Below, in pieces: positions 1 to 5,638 of a DNA stretch of 6,910 nt; position 1 is the stretch's first letter; each line of letters starts with the position of its first letter. Source of the stretch: Bacillota bacterium (lineage in GTDB: Bacteria; Bacillota; Clostridia; Christensenellales; Aristaeellaceae); NCBI GenBank assembly GCA_023415715.1, contig JAEZJP010000185.1:1-6910 (forward strand), read 5' to 3'. The translations under genes were made by a program, and so were the position numbers. The notes beneath the pieces were generated by a model. That model did not search any database, was not told the DNA's origin, and worked only from the letters and a program-made list of their open reading frames with translations.

Positions 1-97
1 TTCTTCGCAAATTACGACATGAGCCGGAATTTCTAGCAATCTTATGTTTCTTTTGTGACGCTTTCCTGAAATCTTTCCTGCTTTGTCCAATTATCCC

Positions 98-126
98 TTG
101 CGCTGTGCACTGTTTCTTGTTATAAT
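98..126 (+). promoter_or_regulatory. Promoter of yajC (sigma-A type, extended -10)
   Basis: A perfect TATAAT lies at 121-126, preceded by TG at 118-119, giving an extended -10. A weaker -35 candidate TTGCGC lies at 98-103, with a 17-base spacer. Transcription would start near 133, leaving a leader of about 30 bases before the yajC ATG at 162. The 97 bases upstream hold no gene I can support. They do contain a direct repeat of CTTTCCTG at 61-68 and 73-80, whose meaning is unknown. The good -10 and exact spacing make this a confident call, though it is prediction only. Confidence 0.75.
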
Positions 127-161
127 CGCATAGACATAATGTTGAAGGGAGACCCCAATCC

Positions 162-572
162 ATGCTGAATACGCTTATCAACTGGGCATTTGGCTTAAGT
201 TCCGCCCTGGCAGATGCCGCCACCACCGGCGGAACCACTGCTGCAGATCCTAATGCCGCCGTCCCCACCCCCGGTGTGCCCGATCTTTTGAGCACGCTCA
301 TCCCCATGGCGCTGATCTTTGTAGTGTTCTATTTCCTGCTCATCAGGCCCCAGCGGAAAAAGGACAAAAAGGTCAAGGAAATGCTGGCACAGCTGAAGGT
401 AACCGACCGCATCTGCACCATCGGCGGCATCTACGGTACCATCGTTGCCATCAAGGATGATACCGTCACCCTGTCTGTGGGCCAGGATAACGTGAAGCTG
501 GTGTTTGCCCGCTGGGCCATCCGCAATGTGGAAGAAGTCTCTGTAGAAAACGACTCCGAAGTGCTTGCGTAA
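162..572 (+). CDS. yajC: YajC, accessory subunit of the Sec preprotein translocase
   Basis: YajC is a small single-pass membrane protein that associates with SecD-SecF and the SecYEG translocon. The 136-residue product has one strongly hydrophobic helix at about residues 43-62, followed at once by the family signature RPQRKK (62-67). A conserved cytoplasmic domain follows, with TIGGIYGTI at 86-94. Residues 1-40 form an Ala/Thr/Pro-rich extension, making the protein longer than the compact YajC of about 90-110 residues; such extensions are common in Clostridia. The start is the ATG at 162, with a GAAGGGAG ribosome-binding site at 144-151. It is the first gene of the block and is followed by a terminator hairpin. 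secD and secF, its functional partners, are not in this window. The family assignment is secure. Confidence 0.93.
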   Translation: MLNTLINWAFGLSSALADAATTGGTTAADPNAAVPTPGVPDLLSTLIPMALIFVVFYFLLIRPQRKKDKKVKEMLAQLKVTDRICTIGGIYGTIVAIKDDTVTLSVGQDNVKLVFARWAIRNVEEVSVENDSEVLA

Positions 573-592
573 GTCAAACAACAAGCATAAAC

Positions 593-640
593 CCTCCCTG
601 TCCTGCATACAGTTGAGCAAAAAGGACAGGGAGGTTTTTT
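593..640 (+). terminator. Intrinsic terminator between yajC and the TIGR04086 gene, overlapping the next ribosome-binding site
   Basis: CCTCCCTGTCC at 593-603 is perfectly complementary to GGACAGGGAGG at 624-634, and the T-A pair 604/623 extends the stem to 12 base pairs. Six T residues follow at 635-640. This is a textbook intrinsic terminator for yajC. The 3' arm also contains GGGAGG (629-634), which sits 7 bases before the ATG at 642 and is the only visible Shine-Dalgarno for the next gene. The hairpin could therefore both end transcription and, in read-through RNA, hide the ribosome-binding site. Confidence 0.85.
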
Positions 641-641
641 C

Positions 642-1058
642 ATGTCCCAGACGAAAACCGCGCCCCGCAGGCGTGCCCGCGCGCGCAGCCAGGGCGCGTG
701 GAGCCGCATTTTAAGGGGCCTGATTGTAGCTGTGGCGGTATCGGCAGCGGGCATACTGGTATTTGCGCTTCTGATGCAGTGGCTCAAGCCGTCTGACGGC
801 GTCATCCGCGTATTTAACCAGGTTCTGAAACTCGTTTCCATTGTGGTGGGCGTCATTTCCGCCGTGGGGCGCGGCGGGGAAAAGGGGCTTGTCCGCGGCG
901 CGGCGGTGGGCCTTCTATACATGGGCCTGGGCGTATCCCTGTACGCTCTGCTCACCGGGCAGAACCTTCCCTTCACATCCTACCTGGGTGATCTGGGCAT
1001 GGGGCTGGCCGGAGGCGGGCTGACGGGCATGATTCTTTCCAATCTTGCCGCAAAGTGA
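642..1058 (+). CDS. TIGR04086 family four-helix membrane protein
   Basis: The 138-residue product has a short, very basic N-terminus (residues 4-23, with an RRRARAR run) and then four hydrophobic segments at about 24-48, 58-76, 83-105 and 114-135. The last is Gly-rich (GLAGGGLTG). Size, topology and position between yajC and scfA match the TIGR04086 family, small integral membrane proteins of Firmicutes with no established function. No catalytic or ligand-binding motif is visible. The start is the ATG at 642, whose Shine-Dalgarno GGGAGG lies within the preceding hairpin. Expression may therefore depend on read-through from yajC and on unfolding of that hairpin. I recognise the family mainly from context and topology, not from a diagnostic motif. 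Confidence 0.75.
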   Translation: MSQTKTAPRRRARARSQGAWSRILRGLIVAVAVSAAGILVFALLMQWLKPSDGVIRVFNQVLKLVSIVVGVISAVGRGGEKGLVRGAAVGLLYMGLGVSLYALLTGQNLPFTSYLGDLGMGLAGGGLTGMILSNLAAK

Positions 1059-1087
1059 TTGCAACAAAAGGAAATACGGTGTATAAT
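1059..1087 (+). promoter_or_regulatory. Promoter of scfA
   Basis: TTGCAA at 1059-1064, directly after the preceding TGA stop, and a perfect TATAAT at 1082-1087 are separated by exactly 17 bases. Transcription would begin at about 1094, leaving a leader of about 29 bases. An internal promoter of this quality would let the abundant precursor peptide be made independently of yajC. Confidence 0.8.
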
Positions 1088-1088
1088 A

Positions 1089-1113
1089 CCTCCATTACCA
1101 CCCAAGATGGAGG
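1089..1113 (+). promoter_or_regulatory. Inverted repeat covering the scfA ribosome-binding site
   Basis: CCTCCAT (1089-1095) is complementary to ATGGAGG (1107-1113), with an 11-base loop. The 3' arm covers the first half of the double Shine-Dalgarno GGAGGAGG (1109-1116). The 5' arm lies at or before the predicted start site of the scfA promoter. A full hairpin would therefore form only in RNA reading through from upstream. No T-run follows, so it is not a terminator. Confidence 0.45.
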
Positions 1114-1122
1114 AGGATTCCC

Positions 1123-1320
1123 ATGAAACATATCAAGACCATTCAACGCGACTGCCTGAAACAGTCATTGGTTCACGGCGGCTGCGGCGAATGCCAGGCT
1201 TCCTGCCAGAGCGCCTGCAAAACGAGCTGTACGGTAGCCAACCAGTCCTGCGCCAACAAGGAAAACAATGCTGTATTGGCCGGCGGCGAGGGAAAATTGA
1301 ACCACGCCTTTGGCAAGTAA
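1123..1320 (+). CDS. scfA: SCIFF peptide: six-cysteine ranthipeptide precursor
   Basis: This is the precursor of a ribosomally made, post-translationally modified peptide found across Clostridia; its biological role is not settled. The 65-residue product begins MKHIKT and carries the family core: C21, C24, C28, C32, C36 and C43, with GECQASCQSACKTSCTVANQ spanning 22-41. From memory of work on the Clostridium thermocellum homologue, the maturase links Cys32 to Thr37; both residues occupy the same numbers here. Two things are odd. There is an extra cysteine at position 11, and a tail after about residue 46 rich in Gly, Asn and Ala, whereas family members are usually about 45 residues. The start is the ATG at 1123, with GGAGGAGG at 1109-1116. 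The maturase gene follows 82 bases downstream, beyond a hairpin. Confidence 0.95.
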   Translation: MKHIKTIQRDCLKQSLVHGGCGECQASCQSACKTSCTVANQSCANKENNAVLAGGEGKLNHAFGK

Positions 1321-1341
1321 CAAAACATACAGGCTGCTTAC

Positions 1342-1373
1342 AAGCGGGAGGCGGACTCCCGCTTCTTGTTGTT
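1342..1373 (+). terminator. Terminator or attenuator hairpin between scfA and scfB
   Basis: AAGCGGGAG (1342-1350) and CTCCCGCTT (1356-1364) form a perfect 9-base-pair stem with a 5-base loop. The tract after it is T-rich but interrupted (CTTGTTGTT), so termination is likely partial. It lies between a small peptide gene and its enzyme gene and has no promoter after it that I can see. It probably lowers scfB transcription relative to scfA, or stabilises the 3' end of a short scfA message. Confidence 0.7.
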
Positions 1374-1402
1374 CATAAAAGCTATATCTGGAGGAATCCG
1401 TC

Positions 1403-2758
1403 TTGATACATACCTTTACCGCGATAGGCCAGCCTATGGCGCTGGATGTGGGTTCCGGTGCCGTTCATGCCCTCGATGAACTTGCCTATGAAGCCCTCAG
1501 GCTGTGGGATACGCTTGCAAGGGATGAGATTGTTAGAACCCTTTCCCAGCGCTTTGATCCCAAAGAAGTGGACGAAGTGCTTTGCGAGCTTAACGAGCTT
1601 GAACAAATGGGCCAGTTGAACGCTCCCGATAACTATGACGATGTGGAGGTTCATTCCCCCGGCGTGGTCAAGGCCATGTGCCTGCATGCCGCTCACGACT
1701 GCAACCTGCGCTGCCGCTATTGCTTCGCCGGCGCAGGTGAATACCACGGCCGCAACCGGTGCATGCTGCCTGTGGAAACAGGCAAGGCAGCCCTTGACTG
1801 GCTTGTGAAAATGAGCGGGAAAAGGGTCAACCTGGAGGTGGACTTTTTTGGCGGCGAACCGCTGATGAACTTCAAGGCTGTCAAGGAGATCGTGGCCTAC
1901 GGCAGGGAACTGGAGAAGAAATACAACAAGCACTTCAAGTTCACCACCACCACCAACGGCCTTCTGCTCTCCGATGAGATCATCGACTTCCTGAACAAGG
2001 AAATGGATAACGTGGTCCTTTCCATCGACGGGCGGCCCGAGGTACACGACCGCATGCGCCCAACGCCAAACGGCAGCGGCAGCTATGCCCATATTATCCC
2101 TAACGCGCTGCGCCTGGCAAAATCCCGGGATCAGCAGAAGTATTATATCCGGGGCACCTTCACCGCCCATAACCTGGATTTTGCAAGCGATGTGCTGCAT
2201 TTGGCCGACGCGGGTTTTGAACAGTTATCCATCGAGCCAGTGGTGGCCGACCCCGCCTGCGAATACGCGCTTACAAAGGAACATCTTCCGCGGATCTTTG
2301 AAGAATACGAAACATTGGCGAAAGAATATTTAAAGCGCCGCAAGGATGGCCGATGGTTCAACTTCTTTCATTTCATGGTCGATCTCACCGGCGGCCCTTG
2401 CCTTCGCAAACGCCTTACCGGCTGCGGCGCAGGCAATGAATACGTGGCCGTCACGCCGGAAGGCGACATCTACCCCTGCCATCAGTTTGTAGGCCGTGAA
2501 GGGTTTAAAATGGGCTCGGTGCTTGACGGTTCCTTCGATTCATCCATCCAGCAGAAATTTGCAGCCAACAACGTGCTTTCCAAGGAAGATTGCCGAAGCT
2601 GCTGGGCGCGTTTCTTCTGCTCCGGCGGCTGCGCCGCAAACGCCCACATGTTTCACGGCGACATTGGTAAACCATACGATTTGGAGTGTCAAATGGAGCG
2701 CAAGCGTCTGGAATGCGCCCTGGCGCTATACACGCTGGAGCGGGAAAAAAATCCTTAA
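1403..2758 (+). CDS. scfB: SCIFF maturase, radical SAM/SPASM thioether-forming enzyme
   Basis: This enzyme uses S-adenosylmethionine and iron-sulfur clusters to form a thioether cross-link in the SCIFF peptide. The 451-residue protein has three parts. The N-terminal region, about 1-85, fits a peptide-recognition (RRE) domain. The radical SAM core carries the cluster motif C100-x3-C104-x2-C107 and FFGGEP at 148-153. The C-terminal SPASM domain shows C341-x12-G354-x4-C359, then C397-x2-C400-x5-C406-x3-C410, and finally C429. C333 may be an additional cluster ligand. All expected ligands are present. The start is a TTG at 1403 with GGAGG at 1390-1394, 8 bases before it; the resulting N-terminus (IHTF..., LDVGSGAVHALD) matches the family as I know it. 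It is separated from scfA by an attenuator-like hairpin. Confidence 0.95.
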   Translation: MIHTFTAIGQPMALDVGSGAVHALDELAYEALRLWDTLARDEIVRTLSQRFDPKEVDEVLCELNELEQMGQLNAPDNYDDVEVHSPGVVKAMCLHAAHDCNLRCRYCFAGAGEYHGRNRCMLPVETGKAALDWLVKMSGKRVNLEVDFFGGEPLMNFKAVKEIVAYGRELEKKYNKHFKFTTTTNGLLLSDEIIDFLNKEMDNVVLSIDGRPEVHDRMRPTPNGSGSYAHIIPNALRLAKSRDQQKYYIRGTFTAHNLDFASDVLHLADAGFEQLSIEPVVADPACEYALTKEHLPRIFEEYETLAKEYLKRRKDGRWFNFFHFMVDLTGGPCLRKRLTGCGAGNEYVAVTPEGDIYPCHQFVGREGFKMGSVLDGSFDSSIQQKFAANNVLSKEDCRSCWARFFCSGGCAANAHMFHGDIGKPYDLECQMERKRLECALALYTLEREKNP

Positions 2759-2775
2759 CAATTTTCCAAAAAATA

Positions 2776-2818
2776 TTCATAAAGCGTTCATTATCAGGTC
2801 AAAAATCTTGCTTATACT
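2776..2818 (+). promoter_or_regulatory. Promoter of the HtrA-type protease gene with an upstream 11-base-spaced direct repeat
   Basis: TATACT at 2813-2818 is a good -10. The best -35 is TTATCA at 2791-2796, with a 16-base spacer, a weak match of the kind seen in activated promoters. TTCATAA (2776-2782) and TTCATTA (2787-2793) form a direct repeat with an 11-base period running into the -35. That spacing is typical of OmpR/PhoP-family response-regulator sites. The start site would be near 2825 and the leader about 27 bases. No terminator is visible after scfB, so read-through may also contribute. Confidence 0.5.
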
Positions 2819-2851
2819 ACTCTCGAATCCACCAAAGGAGGGATATTGAGA

Positions 2852-4126
2852 ATGAGAAACCATCTTAAAAAACATCTGTTAGGGTATATTGCCGTAGCCT
2901 TGGTATTTACCATGGCGGGCGCAAGTCTTACACTCCTTGCTGCCAGCGGCGGCAACGCCAGCGCGGAACAGCAAAGGCTGGCTACCAAGATCGAAGGCAC
3001 CGTCACCAGCCCCTTCACCGCGGCCATCGCGGCAGTACGTGACAGCGTGGTCGGCGTCAGCAACTACACGACCTACAACTACGGCGGGTTTGGCCGTTTC
3101 GGCGGATTTGACTTCAACTTCCCCGGGCAGGATCAAAATGGCGGAAATGGCGGTAACGGCGGAAATCAAGAAACGCTGCAGGCTACCGGCAGCGGCGTGG
3201 TTATCAGCGCCGATGGCTATGTGCTTACCAACTACCACGTGGTGGAAGGCAGCACAAGTGTAAAGATCACCACCCCCCAGCAGACTTATGACGCTGAGGT
3301 GATCGCCTACGATGAAAACCTGGATATCGCCATCGTCCTGGCAAAAGACCTGAAGCTGAATCCCGTTTCCCTGGGCGACAGCGATACATTGCAGGTAGGC
3401 GACTGGGCAATTGCCATTGGCAATCCCCTTGGCACCGAACTTGCCGGCACCACCACAGTGGGCATCGTATCCGCACTGAACCGGCAGGTATCTTCCAACA
3501 GCACCGATGCATACGGCATCCGTAACACCAATACCATGATCCAGGTGGATGCCGCCATCAACAGCGGCAACAGCGGCGGCGGTATGTTCAACGTGCTGGG
3601 CGAGCTGATGGGCATCCCCACCCTGAAATATTCCGGCAATCTTTTCAGCGGCACTTCTGTGGAAGGCATCGGAATGTGCATCCCCATCAATGCTGCCAAG
3701 CCCTTGATTGAAAACGTACTTTCCGGCAAGGCCAAGGGCAATCAAAGCGGTTCCAACCCCGTCTCCGAAAATCCCAGGCCCCGCTTGGGCGTAACGGTCG
3801 CCGGCATTGATCAAAACAACAACTCTGCCGTTGCCGCCGGAAAGCTCCCCGCAGGCGTATATGTAAGCAACGTCGAGGACAATTCCCCCGCCAAGAATGC
3901 CGGCATTCAGACAAATGATATCATTGTGGAAATCGACGGTCAGCGCATGATCACCACCGATGAAATGATCACTTACCTCTCTACAAAGAAGGAGGGTGAC
4001 GTGGTCAAGGTCAAGGTTTACCGTGTGCCAGGCATCCAGAATTTCGGTACCGTCGATGAGATTCCCAAGGGCGAATACATGGACTTTGATGTAACGCTGG
4101 CCATCCTGGACAAGGTTGCACAATAA
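2852..4126 (+). CDS. htrA: Membrane-anchored HtrA/DegP-family serine protease with PDZ domain
   Basis: HtrA proteases degrade or refold damaged proteins outside the cytoplasmic membrane. From the ATG at 2852 the product is 424 residues. It has an N-terminal signal-anchor helix (about 8-32), then a Gly/Asn/Phe-rich flexible segment (77-106). A trypsin-like domain follows with the triad His129 (TNYHVV), Asp158 (NLDIAIV) and Ser241 (GNSGG). One PDZ domain spans about 311-393, including SPAKNAGIQTNDIIVEIDG. Residue 244, after GNSGG, is Gly where most relatives have Pro. An in-frame TTG at 2846 would add two residues. I prefer the ATG because the Shine-Dalgarno AAAGGAGGG at 2834-2842 is 9 bases from it but only 3 from the TTG. 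It follows scfB by 93 bases and ends in its own terminator, so it is probably monocistronic. Confidence 0.92.
   Translation: MRNHLKKHLLGYIAVALVFTMAGASLTLLAASGGNASAEQQRLATKIEGTVTSPFTAAIAAVRDSVVGVSNYTTYNYGGFGRFGGFDFNFPGQDQNGGNGGNGGNQETLQATGSGVVISADGYVLTNYHVVEGSTSVKITTPQQTYDAEVIAYDENLDIAIVLAKDLKLNPVSLGDSDTLQVGDWAIAIGNPLGTELAGTTTVGIVSALNRQVSSNSTDAYGIRNTNTMIQVDAAINSGNSGGGMFNVLGELMGIPTLKYSGNLFSGTSVEGIGMCIPINAAKPLIENVLSGKAKGNQSGSNPVSENPRPRLGVTVAGIDQNNNSAVAAGKLPAGVYVSNVEDNSPAKNAGIQTNDIIVEIDGQRMITTDEMITYLSTKKEGDVVKVKVYRVPGIQNFGTVDEIPKGEYMDFDVTLAILDKVAQ
3137..3163 (+). repeat. Three tandem 9-base units encoding Asn-Gly-Gly in the protease linker
   Basis: Three in-frame copies of AAY-GGC-GGN (3137-3145, 3146-3154, 3155-3163), followed by another AAT, encode NGGNGGNGGN in the flexible loop before the protease domain. 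The copies differ only at third codon positions. Changes in copy number would lengthen or shorten the linker without shifting frame. Confidence 0.8.
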
Positions 4127-4180
4127 GCGCAGCGGTCCGTCGCGATTCGCTCAATCCCTCATGAATACAAACAAACTCCT

Positions 4181-4206
4181 GCCCCGGCGGTTTCGCCGGG
4201 GCTTTT
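4181..4206 (+). terminator. Intrinsic terminator after the HtrA-type gene
   Basis: GCCCCGGCG (4181-4189) and CGCCGGGGC (4194-4202) form a 9-base-pair GC-rich stem with the loop GTTT. TTTT follows at 4203-4206. It lies 55 bases after the stop codon and cleanly separates the protease gene from the exporter cassette. Confidence 0.88.
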
Positions 4207-4278
4207 CATTGCACCGGCAGGACCTTTGCCTGACAAGCGATTTGACATGCGTTTTAGCCATATGATCCTGCATCGATC

Positions 4279-4310
4279 TTCAATTAGATTTCAATCGAAC
4301 ATCCTATTGA
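4279..4310 (+). promoter_or_regulatory. Candidate operator upstream of the MFS-regulator cassette
   Basis: TTCAAT occurs twice with an 11-base period (4279-4284, 4290-4295). Its inverted form ATTGA follows at 4306-4310, overlapping the -35. ACATCC also repeats with an 11-base period (4299-4304, 4310-4315). Repeats placed one helical turn apart across a -35 suit binding by a dimeric regulator, most simply the ArsR-type protein encoded as the second gene of the unit. The rest of the stretch from 4207 holds nothing else I can identify. Confidence 0.4.
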
Positions 4311-4334
4311 CATCCGTCTAACTTCTGGTATACT
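4307..4334 (+). promoter_or_regulatory. Promoter of the MFS exporter-regulator operon
   Basis: A perfect TTGACA at 4307-4312 and TATACT at 4329-4334 are 16 bases apart. TGG at 4326-4328 makes an extended -10. Transcription would start near 4341, giving a leader of about 37 bases. So strong a core promoter suggests control by repression rather than activation. Confidence 0.82.
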
Positions 4335-4377
4335 GTGGGCGTAATTATTTCATCGCCATCAAAGGAGTGTACGACGC

Positions 4378-5625
4378 ATGTCTAATAATCTTGGCGGATA
4401 CCGCGCCATTCTGCGCCACAAACAATACACGAAGCTCATTGCCGCAAACGTGATCAACCGGTTCGGCGATTCTATCGATGCCATTGCCTTCACCTGGCTG
4501 GTGTACGAATTGAGCGGCAGCGCGGCATGGTCCGCCGTCATCTTCGGTGTGAACATGCTGCCTACCGTTGTGCTCGGCCCCTTTGCAGGAGCGCTTGCAG
4601 AGCATATGGACAAAAAGTGGACCATGGTCATAAGCGACATTACCCGCGGACTCCTGGTGGCGCTGACCGCCGCATTGTATGTTTTCAACGTCCTGACCCC
4701 GGTCCTGATGCTTGTTATCACACTTCTGCATTCCACGGTGGAAGCTTTTCGCATTCCCTGCGGCATGGCCATTGTGCCAAGGCTTTTGCCCAAAGAGGAT
4801 TATGAGTTCGGCCTTTCACTTAACAGCAGCCTGAGCCGTGTGACGGAGGTTGTAGGTTTGGCCTGTGCGGCAGGGATCATTGCTGCCATAAACATTTCCG
4901 GAGCGATTTTTATCGACGGGTTGACCTTTTTCCTGTCTGCTTTGCTGATCGCCTTGATTAAAGCAGTTAAGGAAAAGGAAAATGGCGAGCCGGCAGAGAA
5001 ACAGGATTACTGGCGGACGCTAAAAGGCGGAATATCCTACGTGCTGAAAACTCCTGCCATCCTGAACCTGTGTTTGCTGGCATTGCTGCTTAACAGTTTG
5101 CTTGTGCCGCTTAGCGCGTTGAACGCTCCCCTGGTCAACATGTACAATTTGGGACCGGAGGCCATGTCTGTAGCCGGCATATTGTTAACCGCCGGCGCCG
5201 GGTTTGGCGCGTTCATCTACCCATACCTTAAGCGGCGCCTGAGCGGCAAATCTGTAACCATCGCGGGCTTCCTGGCTATATCTGTCTGTTATGGCGCGCT
5301 TGTGTGGCTGAAGGAACTGACGACCGTTCCGGCCTTGTTCATCGCAGGAATATGCACCACGCTGCTGTTATTCTCCGTAACAATGGCACTGCTCAGCGGC
5401 CACTTCAATGTTATGGTCATGAAACAGGTCAATCAGGATTATCTGGCGCGGGTAGGGTCCACCATGAATGCCGTATGCACGCTGGCCATGCCCGTCATTT
5501 CCTTCTGCATGGGCGGACTGACGCTATTAATGGGGTTGCGCGGGGTACTATATCTCTTCGGAGGCATCTGCTTTATAGCGCTTATGCTTTTGATAAGATT
5601 CCGCATGCTGGACAGCATGGAATAA
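4378..5625 (+). CDS. Major facilitator superfamily exporter (MFS_3/EntS-like drug or metabolite efflux)
   Basis: The 415-residue product is a polytopic membrane protein with about 12 hydrophobic segments in two halves: roughly 17-43, 49-74, 81-101, 105-121, 157-172, 174-196, then 227-248, 262-283, 291-309, 315-340, 360-384 and 387-407. A charged loop lies between the halves (197-215). The loop after helix 2 carries a variant of MFS motif A (GPFAGALAEHMDKKW, 67-81), as in proton-driven exporters. The N-terminus (YRAILRHKQYTKLIAANVINRFGD) resembles the group containing macrolide and enterobactin exporters, but the substrate cannot be read from sequence. The start is the ATG at 4378 with AAAGGAG at 4361-4367. 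It is co-transcribed with a regulator 13 bases downstream, suggesting inducible efflux. Confidence 0.88.
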   Translation: MSNNLGGYRAILRHKQYTKLIAANVINRFGDSIDAIAFTWLVYELSGSAAWSAVIFGVNMLPTVVLGPFAGALAEHMDKKWTMVISDITRGLLVALTAALYVFNVLTPVLMLVITLLHSTVEAFRIPCGMAIVPRLLPKEDYEFGLSLNSSLSRVTEVVGLACAAGIIAAINISGAIFIDGLTFFLSALLIALIKAVKEKENGEPAEKQDYWRTLKGGISYVLKTPAILNLCLLALLLNSLLVPLSALNAPLVNMYNLGPEAMSVAGILLTAGAGFGAFIYPYLKRRLSGKSVTIAGFLAISVCYGALVWLKELTTVPALFIAGICTTLLLFSVTMALLSGHFNVMVMKQVNQDYLARVGSTMNAVCTLAMPVISFCMGGLTLLMGLRGVLYLFGGICFIALMLLIRFRMLDSME

Positions 5626-5638
5626 GGAAGGAATGCAT

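Noticed and set aside
1..36. A possible C-terminal tail of an upstream gene (12 codons open in frame 1, ending at a TAG)
   Set aside because: Twelve codons with no recognisable motif are too few to support a gene; another frame is also open here by chance.
1059..1406. A 115-codon + strand frame overlapping scfA in another frame
   Set aside because: It has no plausible start site or ribosome-binding site and runs across the scfA promoter and the scfA-scfB hairpin; scfA in the other frame is unmistakable.
1382..2200. A 272-codon open frame on the - strand opposite scfB
   Set aside because: The + strand carries all radical SAM and SPASM cysteines; the antisense frame has no family features and is an expected shadow.
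2879..4123. A 414-codon open frame on the - strand opposite the protease gene
   Set aside because: It mirrors the codon bias of a GC-rich gene in the opposite frame, has no ribosome-binding site or recognisable motif, and the + strand protein has a complete catalytic triad and PDZ domain.
4242..4266. A second promoter ahead of the MFS gene (TTGACA 4242-4247 with TATGAT 4261-4266)
   Set aside because: The spacer is only 13 bases, too short for a sigma-A promoter, and a far better promoter lies at 4307-4334.
4359..4793. Two overlapping - strand frames of 128 and 144 codons opposite the start of the MFS gene
   Set aside because: They lack ribosome-binding sites and recognisable features and overlap a clear polytopic membrane protein gene.
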